Assembly: GCA_003427395.1 (NCBI GenBank)
Contig: BFEA01000450.1
Location: 1,157,110 to 1,199,345, forward strand
Direction: 5' to 3'
Origin: Chara braunii
Lineage: Eukaryota > Streptophyta > Charophyceae > Charales > Characeae
DNA: 42,236 nt
This document shows positions 1 to 8,220 of the stretch, piece after piece (within the stretch, counting starts at the first letter, position 1; each line of letters opens with the position of its first letter). The notes below the pieces were generated by a model. That model made no database searches and had not been told where the DNA came from. It saw nothing but the letters and a program-made list of their open reading frames with translations. The position numbers were made by a program, and so were the translations under genes.

Positions 1-222
1 GAGAGAAAGCAGCAGAGAGAGTTGAACACGGAATGCGACGGGGGCGGAGATAATCCTACACGAATCAAAAACGTTCATCACAGTAATAATAAAGTACTAA
101 CCATTTATTTTATTTTATTTATTTTTGTACTAACCATTTTCTAACAGAAGAAGAAACACAAACGAAAGCTGTGGACCCTGACTCACCATCCCACCCTCGC
201 CCACCTCCTTCCCTCTCATAGG

Positions 223-224
<2 letters not shown>
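1..224. other. Non-coding flank
   Basis: No open frame or RNA gene is recognisable. The stretch opens GA-rich, has a small T/A-rich patch near 105-127 and then becomes C-rich before the first microsatellite. Confidence 0.5.
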
Positions 225-287
<63 letters not shown>

Positions 288-297
288 GAGAGACACA
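225..297. repeat. Compound microsatellite (TC)n-(AC)n-(AG)n
   Basis: About 22 TC dinucleotides (225-268) pass directly into about nine AC units (269-286), then a few AG and AC units. The same TC-then-AC compound order recurs at 41957-42048. Confidence 0.95.
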
Positions 298-700
298 CAT
301 ATTATCCTCGTCCTTAGGCGCATAATCTACAAGACGAGATCGCTAGCTCTACCGTTGACAACGAGACAGCCCCCGCTCCCCCCTCGTGGGTCTTTTAACC
401 CTTTCGGCGCGCAGTGCTTGGAATCATGTGGATGAGTCTAAGCAGCAAGCACTTTCCCCTTTCGGCCGCCAGATCGCACTCTCAAATAGGAATATTCCGC
501 CCTTAATCCATATATATCTATAGAATGTCTCATACAAAAATCGCCGATGGAAGGACACGTGCGCATGCATATATACATAAATAACTTTATGACAATATAT
601 AAGGAAGATAGGACACGTGTGGAAGTAGTAGGCAGGTAGGACACGTCTGCCGGTAGGCTGGAAGCATCATCATCACAAAGAGATTTATTTCCGTTGAACT
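298..700. other. Gene-free stretch with repeated GGACACGT motifs
   Basis: No gene seen. The motif GGACACGT occurs three times (about 553, 611 and 640). The first two extend to CACGTG, the plant G-box core, at 556-561 and 614-619. Without a gene next to it, a regulatory role is only possible, not shown. A 68-residue minus-strand frame here has no recognisable domain. Confidence 0.4.
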
Positions 701-877
701 AACCACGAGATGTCAGCTCCTGCTTGATACGAATTGCACTTCTTGTCTCTAATAAATCAATCAATCAATCCACTCAAACGCGATATAAAAGAATCAAAGC
801 GAAAACAAAATCGACAGTCAATCCGATTTCTCTCCCCTCCGAACGCAGCCCCAAAGAATCCTCCGACAGTCTTCCCC

Positions 878-915
878 CTGTCTCTTATACACATCTAGAT
901 GTGTATAAGAGACAG
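878..915. other. Nextera mate-pair junction adapter, copy 1
   Basis: CTGTCTCTTATACACATCT at 878-896 is followed directly by its reverse complement at 897-915. This is the Tn5 mosaic end used in Nextera libraries, and two of them tail to tail are the mate-pair circularisation junction. It is not native sequence. Confidence 0.98.
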
Positions 916-1092
916 AACCACGAGATGTCAGCTCCTGCTTGATACGAATTGCACTTCTTGTCTCTAATAAATCAATCAATCAATCCACTCAAACGCGATA
1001 TAAAAGAATCAAAGCGAAAACAAAATCGACAGTCAATCCGATTTCTCTCCCCTCCGAACGCAGCCCCAAAGAATCCTCCGACAGTCTTCCCC

Positions 1093-1130
1093 CTGTCTCT
1101 TATACACATCTAGATGTGTATAAGAGACAG
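1093..1130. other. Nextera mate-pair junction adapter, copy 2
   Basis: Same 19+19-bp palindromic mosaic-end junction as at 878, exactly 215 bp downstream. Confidence 0.98.
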
Positions 1131-1307
1131 AACCACGAGATGTCAGCTCCTGCTTGATACGAATTGCACTTCTTGTCTCTAATAAATCAATCAATCAATC
1201 CACTCAAACGCGATATAAAAGAATCAAAGCGAAAACAAAATCGACAGTCAATCCGATTTCTCTCCCCTCCGAACGCAGCCCCAAAGAATCCTCCGACAGT
1301 CTTCCCC

Positions 1308-1345
1308 CTGTCTCTTATACACATCTAGATGTGTATAAGAGACAG
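1308..1345. other. Nextera mate-pair junction adapter, copy 3
   Basis: Third identical mosaic-end junction. The fourth genomic unit that follows is not closed by an adapter. Confidence 0.98.
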
Positions 1346-1523
1346 AACCACGAGATGTCAGCTCCTGCTTGATACGAATTGCACTTCTTGTCTCTAATAA
1401 ATCAATCAATCAATCCACTCAAACGCGATATAAAAGAATCAAAGCGAAAACAAAATCGACAGTCAATCCGATTTCTCTCCCCTCCGAACGCAGCCCCAAA
1501 GAATCCTCCGACAGTCTTCCCCC

Positions 1524-1806
1524 GAACATAACGCGCCCTGATAACGAATGTATACAAGCTATATTTCCGGTCGAGTACAGCCAAAATGAGGGTGCGTTGT
1601 GTTCGGGGGAAGACCGAAGAGCACGCACGCGAACGGAATAGGATGAGAGAAAGGAAGAGGATGGTCGGGGGTTTTTTTTTTTTTTTTTTTTTTCCAAGGA
1701 TGGTCGGTTGTTTGGGTGACTTGGAGAGAAGCTGGGAGGGAAGAAGGAAAGGCGAGAGTGAGAGGGAGGGAGGGATTTTGGGAGACGCAAGTGTGTGACC
1801 ACCACA
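1524..1806. other. GA-rich gene-free stretch with poly-T
   Basis: Purine-rich sequence interrupted by a run of 22 T at 1672-1693. The long minus-strand frame crossing it encodes only lysine, proline and glycine runs from the homopolymer and the TCC repeat, so I do not call a gene. Confidence 0.6.
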
Positions 1807-1848
1807 CCTCCTCCTCCTCCTCCTCCTCCTCCTCCTCCTCCTCCTCCC
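1807..1848. repeat. (TCC)n microsatellite
   Basis: About 14 TCC units. They produce poly-Ser, poly-Pro or poly-Gly translations depending on frame, which explains the overlapping open frames on both strands. Confidence 0.95.
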
Positions 1849-1926
1849 CTTCCTCCTCTTGGGAAGAGAAAGTGCGAGAGCATCTCCATCTCCTCCTCCT
1901 GCATTTCTTCTTCAGCTGCTCGAGAT

Positions 1927-2500
1927 GTCTTCCCTAACATTCTCCGACTCGCAAAACGCAATTTTCATCATCACCACCACCTCCACAACCACCTTCTCCT
2001 TCTCCTCCTCCTCGTCTTCCTGCTCTTCCTCCCATCATATTCCTAGCGCTTTATCCACCTCTTCTTCACCCCCTACTCCTCCCATCCTCTTTCCTCCTGC
2101 TCTCCCCATGGTCTCACCCTACCTAGGTACCCCAGGCATCCATGTGGGGCGTGGCACCAAGGCAGTAATAGTAAGAAGCTAACGATAGCGAAATGAGGGG
2201 TGGAGAGCTGCTGCTTTTGAGGATGCTAATCCGACCAACCTTCTTCCCATCGAAAACTAGTACACAGCCATTTCGATGTCTCTCCCCTACACTCTCCGAC
2301 TCCACAAAACACCGTTTTCGACATCAGCACCACCACCCTCCTCCTCCTCCCTCTCCTCCTCCTCTTTGGCCCCCTTTCCTCCTCTTCGTCCTCCTACTCG
2401 TCCCATCCCCTCCCTCTCTTGCTCCCTTCACGGTCCCACGGTACCAAACTAGTACCAAGGCTCCCACTGGGCCCATCGCACCAAGCTAGTATAGTACTCT
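1927..2500. repeat. Diverged tandem duplication, about 350-bp period
   Basis: The block beginning TCTCCGACTCGCAAAACG near 1941 recurs as CTCTCCGACTCCACAAAACA near 2290. Each is followed by CAC/CAT-rich sequence, a pyrimidine block (TCC/CTT) and a GGTACC...CACCAAG segment (near 2125 and 2440). Spacer lengths differ, so this is an old, eroded duplication. No conserved protein is visible. Confidence 0.5.
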
Positions 2501-2635
2501 GGCAAGCAAACGCCGTTTCGATAGCGGACAGAAAGGTGGTGAGCTGCTGCAGGCTGCAGTCCTCTCTCCCTCTCCGACCATCCTTCCTTTTCAGCAAACG
2601 GGCAAGCAATCGACGTTTCGATGCCGGTGACGAAA

Positions 2636-2723
2636 AAAAAACTGTGACGACAACAACAACCCGCACTCTCGTGTCACACGTACAACACGAGAGTGCGGGT
2701 TGTTGTTGTCGTCACAGTTTTTT
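2636..2723. repeat. Perfect 39-bp-arm inverted repeat (hairpin)
   Basis: The left arm 2636-2674 is the exact reverse complement of the right arm 2685-2723, with a 10-nt loop (2675-2684). The arms include an A6/T6 end and the AACAACAACCCGCACTCTCG core. It could be a recent foldback element, a small-RNA precursor or a palindromic assembly chimera. No target duplication is evident beside it. Confidence 0.95.
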
Positions 2724-2869
2724 GGGCCAAGACACTCTTCAGCAAAGCAGATTTCAACGGAATATATATATTGTCAGATTGTGAATCAGAGCGCAAAAAA
2801 GGGAAAAGAAAAAAGGAAAAGGATATATACATATACATACGAAAAAAAACTACCGACCGACCTTCTTCA

Positions 2870-2951
2870 TCAGTATAGCTGCTGTGCATCTGGACTGAAA
2901 AATGGAACGCGCCCGGTCAGTATAGCTGCTGTGCATCTGGACTGAAAAATG
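2870..2951. repeat. 35-bp perfect direct repeat, 47-bp period
   Basis: The unit at 2870-2904 (core TATAGCTGCTGTGCATCTGG) is repeated exactly at 2917-2951. The 12-bp spacer GAACGCGCCCGG pairs with TGACCGGGCGTTC near 2970-2984, apart from a GC insertion, so the second copy lies in the loop of a weak hairpin. Confidence 0.9.
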
Positions 2952-3048
2952 CACCAAAATATGGGCTATGATGACCGGGCGTTCTATTCGGATGAGGACG
3001 GGTAGTACTCGGAGAAAAATGATAGAAACGAGCCGACACGACACCAGC

Positions 3049-3079
3049 TCTTCTTCTTCTTCTTCTTCTTCTTCTTCTT

Positions 3080-3110
<31 letters not shown>
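3049..3110. repeat. (TTC)n-(TCC)n-C10 compound repeat
   Basis: About ten TTC units grade into about six TCC units and a run of C. Translations in any frame are homopolymeric. Confidence 0.95.
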
Positions 3111-3156
3111 TCCCCTTTATCACACAGCAACCCTTTCTTAATCATCATCAGCGTCG

Positions 3157-3168
3157 GTGGTCCCCCAC
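3157..3168. promoter_or_regulatory. GTGGTCCCCCAC motif, copy 1
   Basis: This exact 12-mer occurs three times in 1.4 kb (3157, 4481, 4556). It contains GTGGTCCC, which fits the GTGGNCCC consensus of plant class II TCP factors. Nearby CACGTG cores lie at 3356-3361 and 3412-3417. There is no gene to assign it to, so function is inference. Confidence 0.3.
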
Positions 3169-3290
3169 CATGGGTGGCTGTTTTTTTTTTTTTTTTCATG
3201 GGCCATCGAAACAGATTTTACCTATTCCGGGTATGTGACCGGAGATCGGGGTTAAACGACGGTGGGCCATAAGCGAGCGTGGGTCATTCC

Positions 3291-3332
3291 TTTTCTTCTT
3301 CTTCTTCTTCTTCTTCTTCTTCTTCTTCTTCT
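3291..3332. repeat. (TTC)n microsatellite
   Basis: About 13 TTC units close to the earlier TTC tract at 3049; gives poly-Lys or poly-Glu in translation. Confidence 0.95.
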
Positions 3333-3576
3333 CGATAGCACACCCCAACCCATGACACGTGGACCCACGTTTCCCCCATGACACATGGGTCCCCCTTTTA
3401 CCCATACATGACACGTGGCCCTCCCTTTCACCCCCTACATCATTTAACTGGTTTCAATCGATCGCAGATCATTACCAGTTTCAACAATTCAGAGCGCGCC
3501 ACGACACAATCACGAACAGTTTCAATGGATTCCAGCACGCCAGGACACATGGACCCCACTTCCCCCAATAAGAAAA

Positions 3577-3577
3577 G

Positions 3578-3608
<31 letters not shown>

Positions 3609-3620
3609 AATAAATAAATT
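3577..3620. repeat. (TAA)n-(TAAA)n microsatellite
   Basis: About eight TAA units run into four TAAA units. Confidence 0.9.
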
Positions 3621-4175
3621 CAAAAAAGAGAAAGAAGACCATTACCGAACAGATCGTCGACGAGAAATTGCTGTCGTCCATTCTTTTTTTTACCCCAATC
3701 CTACTCTATCTACACCCACCGATCCCGATCCCAATCTTGTCCGTCACCTCTTTGAAAAGAGAGAAAATTCCCAACCGTTAAAGACCGTCGCCAATCCAAA
3801 ATAAACAGAACCAACAAGAAGAAAAGGACAAAATAATCGTGTTCAAAAAAAAAAAAAAAAAAAAAATCGTGTCCGTTTATCCGTTGCCACTCTTCTCCCA
3901 TCAGACGATCAGAAGATCGATATCAGCAATAAAAAATTAAAAAATAAAATAAAAAGATCGATATTTAAAAGGGAAATTCGAAATCGGAAATCACAACTGC
4001 TTCTTCCCCTATTCCCCCCCCCCAAGGAAAGGCGGAATGATGCGCAATTGGGGAAGTGGGATACCGTTGGGGGATTTGGGGGGGGGGGGGGGAGGGGAAG
4101 GGAGAGAGAAAGAGAGGGAGAGAGGGTGTTTATAAGCGAGCGGCGGCGAGTCCATCGCCACCATCTATCTCCTCA
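3621..4175. other. Gene-free stretch with homopolymers
   Basis: Contains a 22-base poly-A (3845-3866) and a G-run of about 15 (4078-4092). I see no conserved coding or RNA feature. Confidence 0.5.
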
Positions 4176-4246
4176 CCCTCCTCCTCTTCCTCCTCCTCCT
4201 CCTCCTCCTCATCATCATCATCATCATCATCATAATCATCATCATT
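4176..4246. repeat. (TCC)n-(TCA)n compound microsatellite
   Basis: TCC units change to TCA units at about 4210, giving Glu-rich then Asp-rich runs on the minus strand. Confidence 0.9.
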
Positions 4247-4253
4247 AACTACG

Positions 4254-4363
4254 AGCCAATCAATGGCTAAGATCAAGCAGATTGAATGACACGTCATCAT
4301 ACCCACCAGCCAGCCAATCAACGGCTACGATCACCGGAGGCCAGCCAATCAACGACTATGATG
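4254..4363 (+). promoter_or_regulatory. Three direct copies of AGCCAATCAAYGRCTA (CCAAT-box cluster)
   Basis: Copies begin near 4254, 4312 and 4342 and share AGCCAATCAA followed by YGGCTA or CGACTA. Each contains the CCAAT core bound by NF-Y factors. An ACACGTCAT element lies between copies 1 and 2. Spacing is irregular (58 and 30 bp). A promoter role is inference; no transcript is evident. Confidence 0.4.
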
Positions 4364-4480
4364 ATCTAACGGTCTTCGCGGGAATCCAGCTACCTTATCC
4401 GCAGAAAAACGCAACCTTATCTACTTGCATTCAAAAAGCGCGGGAAAGGTTGTCAGGCCAGATCGAATAGCAAAACAACG

Positions 4481-4567
4481 GTGGTCCCCCACCACATTCA
4501 TCGAGAAACTGCCATGACGTCAAAACGACAGTCCACGTGGACACGTATAGGAACGGTGGTCCCCCAC
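4481..4567 (+). promoter_or_regulatory. Paired GTGGTCCCCCAC motifs flanking TGACGTCA and CACGTG
   Basis: Identical 12-mers at 4481-4492 and 4556-4567 flank a palindromic TGACGTCA at 4515-4522 (bZIP-type) and a CACGTG at 4534-4539 (G-box). This is the densest cluster of plant-like regulatory cores in the window. A TATATAAA follows at 5100-5107. No convincing first exon follows it, so it may be a lone or decayed promoter. Confidence 0.35.
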
Positions 4568-4884
4568 AACCCGATCGCTCGACGATTCATCATCATCCAG
4601 TATTCAATTACGCCTTCTCTTTCACTCCTTCCTTCTCCCTCCCTTCCTCTCCCTCTGTTCCTCGCTCCTACTCTTCCCCCCTTGTCTCCTTCCCCCCCCT
4701 CTCCCTCCCAATTCCCCCCACCCACCCCCTCCTTCACTCTCCCCATCATCTCCCACTCCTTGCTCTTCTTCCTAACCACTCCCCATCCAGCTGTCAACCT
4801 ATCAATCTTCGACGAAGAAGGGGGGGGGGGGGGGGGGGGTAGAGGGGGTCAGAAACCAAACTAATTACAGTAATTACCTTGTCC
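4568..4884. other. Pyrimidine-rich stretch ending in poly-G
   Basis: C/T-rich sequence (4590-4790) followed by a 20-base G-run at 4820-4839. Overlapping open frames on both strands are Pro/Ser- or Gly/Glu-rich and look compositional. Confidence 0.5.
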
Positions 4885-4996
4885 CGATTTCGAACGAATC
4901 TGATGACGTATCTGAAAAACGGATACCCAACGAATCTCACTATATCCAATACCGATTTGCAACGAATCTGATTATTTTATCCAATACCGATTCTCT
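4885..4996. repeat. Diverged minisatellite with ACGAATCTGAT and CCAATACCGATT blocks
   Basis: ACGAATCT occurs three times (about 4893, 4930, 4963) and CCAATACCGATT twice (about 4947 and 4981). The units alternate, consistent with an eroded tandem repeat of roughly 35 bp. Confidence 0.6.
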
Positions 4997-5099
4997 TCCT
5001 CCTCTCTGCGAAATGGAGACTTCCGCCTCCCTCCTCCCTTCTCCCTTCTCCCTTTTCCCTTACCTTCCTGCAGCGATGCCATTTTGCATTCTCCCTGCG

Positions 5100-5107
5100 T
5101 ATATAAA
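5100..5107 (+). promoter_or_regulatory. TATA-box-like TATATAAA
   Basis: A consensus TATA element on the plus strand, about 530 bp downstream of the bZIP/G-box cluster. No initiator, reading frame or splice pattern supports a gene here. Confidence 0.2.
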
Positions 5108-5297
5108 TGGGAGTTGATGACGACAAGGAAAACACCGGACCGTTAAGCTCCGTCAGGAGCGGGCAGAACACAAACTCAGCCGTTATACGTCCCGTTAAAA
5201 ACATCGTTATATATATACATATATATTGTCACACTGTGAATCATATATACACTAAGGAGTAAGCTACGCAAAGTAGGGCAGCAATAAGAATGACCCT

Positions 5298-5342
5298 AGA
5301 GAGAGAGAGAGAGAGAGAGGGAACGGATAGAGGGAGAAACGA

Positions 5343-5388
<46 letters not shown>

Positions 5389-6016
5389 CTGAGCGTGAGA
5401 GAGTGAATGGAGCGGCCCGCAGAGCAAAGGAGGAAAAGAGATGGCCCTGAAAAGGGGATAGACTGGATAGGAAAAGAAACGAGGGGACGGAAGAGACAAG
5501 CGGAGGGAAAATATAGGCTCGGTATTAGGTTCGGCGTTGGACAAGGAATGACGGCGACCAATCAGGGGATAAGCATCGAGGAGGAGGAGGAGGGAGAAGA
5601 GAGGTGGAACGTTTGATATTAGGTTCGGTATTAGGTACGGCATTGGACATCGCGAAGAAACCTAGTACATGAAATCAAGAAGAAGGAACGCCAGTGGGAG
5701 TACCGAAAGCACGGAGGGCGGGAGGAGACGAGAGTGAGGGAGAGAGAGAGAGAGAGAGTAAGAAGGGAGGACAGGGATGAGAGGGGAAGAGAGAAAGAGT
5801 AGGAAGGGAGGACAGGGATGAGGTGATCCTTACGTGCTGAGTGGCAATACTCTCGTGGAGAGAAGGTCGAGACAAAAGACAGAGCGAGAGAGAGATGGAG
5901 GGAGGGAGGGAGGGAGGGAGGGAGGGAGTACGTGATCGTTGTCCTCAGTGGCAATACTCTCGTGGAGAGAAGGTCAGAGAGAGAGAGAGAAAAAGAGAGA
6001 GAGAGAGAGAGAGAGG
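5298..6016. repeat. GA-rich block with (GA)n and (GGGA)n tracts
   Basis: GA tracts at about 5298-5319, 5349-5386, 5737-5758 and 5974-6016, and a (GGAG)n tract at about 5897-5928. The motif GGTATTAGGT (with TTCGGCGTTGG or TACGGCATTGG after it) is duplicated at about 5520 and 5627. GGAAGGGAGGACAGGGATGA is duplicated at about 5764 and 5803. Translations are Ser/Leu or Arg/Glu repeats, not proteins. Confidence 0.8.
5839..5975. repeat. 29-bp direct repeat, 107-bp period, with internal hairpin
   Basis: AGTGGCAATACTCTCGTGGA and its continuation GAGAAGGTC occur at 5840-5868 and 5947-5975. Within the unit CTCTC-GTG-GAGAG can fold. Adjacent bases also match partly (GTGCTGAG and GTCCTCAG). This is the most information-rich repeat in an otherwise simple GA block. 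Confidence 0.85.
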
Positions 6017-6262
6017 GAGATGGACGGTCGAGATTGAAAGGATGAGCGACGAAGACGGAACCTGGTGCGACTCTTGAAGGACAGCCGGTGTACCTCGTTG
6101 AGCGGCGCCTGAGACGAGTTGCCTGCTGAGCGAACAGCGGACTCACTTCTCCGTTATGGCCTGGGAGTCACCGAGCGGGTTCAAAAATGCTACCGACTAG
6201 AAGAAAGCGGGTTGAAAACGAGGCCAAAAAAAAAACAAAACAGACAATCAGCGAAACACGCA

Positions 6263-6263
<1 letters not shown>
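6017..6263. other. Gene-free stretch
   Basis: Moderately GC-balanced sequence between the GA block and the poly-A. Its open frames continue into lysine runs and show no domain. Confidence 0.4.
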
Positions 6264-6312
<49 letters not shown>

Positions 6313-6321
6313 NAAAAAAAA
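6264..6321. repeat. Poly-A of 58 bp with an unresolved base
   Basis: All A except an N at 6313. The ambiguous base and the length suggest an uncertain true length. It is followed by a (GA)n block (about 6335-6408). Confidence 0.95.
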
Positions 6322-6368
6322 CCAAGACAAGGAAAGAGAGCCAGAGAGAGAGGGAGAGAGAGAGGGAG

Positions 6369-6406
<38 letters not shown>

Positions 6407-6851
6407 TACCTTTCTTACCCCTCCATTTTTCCAATCGCCCGCGGAGCCCGCGTCCGCGATCAGCTCCCTCACACTCCTATCCCATCCCCTTCTCCCCCTC
6501 TCCCCCTCCCCCCATCTTCCTCTTCCTGTTGTTGTTGCGCGCTCGCCCGCGCATTGCTGCCGCCGAGCGCATCGCACGCTCCAGATGTCCGTATCGGCCA
6601 GGAAATACGGGTTGTATACATCAGGACTGGGGGAAGACGGGTTTCAGCCTCCGCAGCTGCTATTGCGGCTGCTACTGCCTCTGCGTTCCCCTCCCATGGG
6701 ATACCGACCCACCGGCATTAAATACTGTTCGTGCCCCGCGCGTATAGAATGCAGGCTTTCTATTTTTATTTATTCAAAAATTGACTAATGATAAGCGATC
6801 ACAGGCCGCGGAAAAGACGGCCCTCATACTCAAGAAAAGGGAAAGAAAAAA
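6322..6851. other. Gene-free stretch, GA- then CT-rich
   Basis: A GA-rich part (to 6408) is followed by a C/T-rich part (6470-6520) and mixed sequence. I see no supported gene. Confidence 0.45.
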
Positions 6852-6877
6852 GGGCCATTTCTCGATTTATGCGTGCC
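6852..6877 (-). pseudogene. U6 snRNA 3'-terminal fragment
   Basis: The reverse complement contains AAATCGAGAAATGGCCC preceded by GGCACGCAT. This matches the last 25 or so nucleotides of plant U6 apart from a few substitutions. On the plus strand it runs straight into a poly-A of about 25 (6878-6902), that is, poly-T before the U6 tail on the minus strand. Such an arrangement could come from template switching in LINE-mediated retroposition, but the fragment is short. Confidence 0.5.
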
Positions 6878-7022
6878 AAAAAAAAAAAAAAAAAAAAAAA
6901 AAGGGACCTGAATATGGCAGCCACTATTATATATCCGGATACGTGAGGGTGCAGCTTCCTCGGAGGGTGGTGCTATGTCAGTGCTAAGGAGAAGGACGAA
7001 GATGGACGCAAAGGCAGCTAGG

Positions 7023-7125
7023 TTCATTTTCACTTAGCACAACATAGTATTCAATTTCACTTAGCACAAACAGTATTCACTTTCGCTTAGCACAAACATA
7101 GTATTCATTTTCACTTAGCACAAAG
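7023..7125. repeat. Four-copy minisatellite, about 27-bp unit
   Basis: TTCATTTTCACTTAGCACAA followed by ACATAGTA, with slight changes, starts near 7023, 7050, 7076 and 7104. The CTTAGCACAA core is unchanged in all four copies. Confidence 0.9.
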
Positions 7126-7142
7126 AACCAGGGAGAACCACC

Positions 7143-7308
7143 GGGGCCACGTCCCACTAGCAGCGTTGAGCTACCTCAACGCCTGAATCTGGACGTGTTT
7201 GTGGAGATGTGCAGTTCAGGAAACTCAACACCAATTCTGCACATATCTGCAAAAGCGTCCACATTCAGGCGTTGAGGTAGCTCAACGCTGCTAGTGGGAC
7301 CTGGCCCC
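7143..7308. mobile_element. Hairpin MITE, 166 bp, near-perfect arms
   Basis: The left arm from 7143 (GGGGCCACGTCCCACTAGCA, continuing through GCGTTGAGCTACCTCAACGC) and the reverse complement of the right arm ending at 7308 match over about 55-60 nt with only a few differences. The middle (GAGATGTGCAG / CTGCACATATCTGC) is also partly self-complementary, so nearly the whole element folds back. GGG-type termini recall PIF/Harbinger Tourist-like MITEs, but I cannot define a target duplication here. Two related elements follow without a gap. Confidence 0.85.
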
Positions 7309-7310
7309 CG

Positions 7311-7412
7311 GGGGCTAGGTCCCACTTAAAACGAATTATTAAGCGATATTGACCGTAGATAGCAAATATCAACGGCCAGAATCTCTTAATCCGTGCAAGT
7401 GGGACCTTGGGT
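7311..7412. mobile_element. Short MITE with AGGTCCCACTT termini
   Basis: GGGGCTAGGTCCCACTT at the left end is matched by the reverse complement of AAGTGGGACCTTGGG at the right end. The termini resemble those of the 7143 element, but the interior (TATTGACCGTAGATAGC) is unrelated, so it shares ends rather than body. Confidence 0.7.
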
Positions 7413-7558
7413 CAAGTTCCACTAGCAGGGTTGAGTTTCCTCAGTGCCCAAATCTGGACGTGTTTGTGAAGATTTGGGGTTGAGGAAACTCAACACGATT
7501 TTCTGCACATCTCCACAACACATGTCCACATTCGGGCGTAGTGGGGCTTGGGGCCAAG
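7406..7558. mobile_element. Third MITE of the cluster, related to the 7143 element
   Basis: It opens CTTGGGTCAAGTTCCACTAG and closes with the approximate reverse complement ending GGGGCCAAG. The left arm then reads GCAGGGTTGAGTTTCCTCAG and TGGACGTGTTTGTG, clearly homologous to the 7143 element. The right arm has lost part of the stem. The first bases overlap the right terminus of the preceding element, suggesting insertion at or recombination with that end. Confidence 0.7.
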
Positions 7559-8073
7559 GGTATCTAACGGTTTCGTAATTTTAGGAATTTTTTTTTTCTT
7601 TTTTGCCTTAAAATTCACCTCACACTACCTACCTACCTAAGACTATATAGAGGGGACCCCTGCAAGCATAGGGCCTCGCAAAGGAGGAAATTCATGTTGC
7701 CCCCCGGGGGGTGGGGCCTCCGGTGGGGGTCCAAGCATTTTGCCAGTAGCCGTGCCTCCCTTTCTCATTGTCCCCCACCCCTCATCGAGTAGCAGCAGAG
7801 GCTATGGCCAACACTCTCCCACACACCACACACAACTCACTCGCACCCGCACTCACACTCGTGTTGGTCATAGAGCCCGCTAATACCGATCAGGGGTATG
7901 GCGGTGCCGTTAAATCACTCCTAAAAGATCAGCTTGTAGGATTTTAGGACGAATGCTAAAAGCTATTCCCCAGCCAGTGTTGCATGCCTATAGGGAGCCC
8001 CCTCCCCTTCAGCAGTGTCCGTGGTGCAGACTTGAGGCCTCCCCATAGCTTCGCAAAAAGGGTGCGCACTCTA
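7559..8073. other. Gene-free stretch with a small inverted repeat
   Basis: GGCTATGGCCAACAC (about 7800-7814) is matched in reverse by GTGTTGGTCATAGAGCC (7861-7877), so the (CA)-rich 46 bp between them would form a loop. No gene is supported. Confidence 0.5.
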
Positions 8074-8143
8074 TGTCCACCTCTACAGAATCCACCCATG
8101 TCCGCCTCCGCAGAAGCCATGGCCCGTGTCCACCTCTACAGAA
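8074..8143. repeat. Three copies of TGTCCRCCTCYRCAGAA
   Basis: Copies at 8074, 8099 and 8127 (spacings 25 and 28 bp). The overlapping 96-residue plus frame has no recognised motif. Confidence 0.75.
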
Positions 8144-8186
8144 GTAGTCGACACTCCACCTCTATGTGCACGTGCATGTGGACCGC

Positions 8187-8220
8187 CACAACGGTGGAGT
8201 GCGGGTTGAACACCGTTGTG
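8187..8220. repeat. 10-bp-stem hairpin
   Basis: CACAACGGTG (8187-8196) pairs perfectly with CACCGTTGTG (8211-8220) across a 14-nt loop. No terminator or RNA family is recognised. Confidence 0.6.

Larger units (their letters stand above)
701..1523. repeat. Artefactual tandem array: four copies of a 177-bp unit joined by adapter
   Basis: Genomic blocks 701-877, 916-1092, 1131-1307 and 1346-1522 are identical as far as I can read. They are separated by an identical 38-bp palindrome, giving an exact period of 215 bp. Position 700 is T, whereas the base before each later copy is the last G of the adapter. After the fourth copy the sequence runs straight into unrelated DNA at 1524. The real locus therefore probably has one copy of the 177-bp unit. 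The 72-residue frames in each unit are not genes; they read through the adapter and yield the contaminant peptide SYTHLDVYKRQ. Confidence 0.95.

Noticed and set aside
225-297. Telomeric or centromeric repeat
   Set aside because: Only dinucleotide repeats; no TTTAGGG-type units anywhere in the window.
701-1523. CRISPR-like array (repeated 38-bp palindrome with 177-bp spacers)
   Set aside because: The spacers are identical to each other and the palindrome is a known library adapter.
724-1641. Four nearly identical small ORFs (72-90 codons) as a tandem gene family
   Set aside because: They read through sequencing adapter; the repeat is an assembly artefact.
1419-1961. 180-codon minus-strand ORF with poly-Gly and poly-Lys
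   Set aside because: Produced by the TCC microsatellite and poly-T; no domain and no conserved composition.
5241-6748. Several ORFs of 100-200 codons on both strands
   Set aside because: Translations of GA/CT repeats and poly-A with an N; both strands open at once, as expected for simple repeats.
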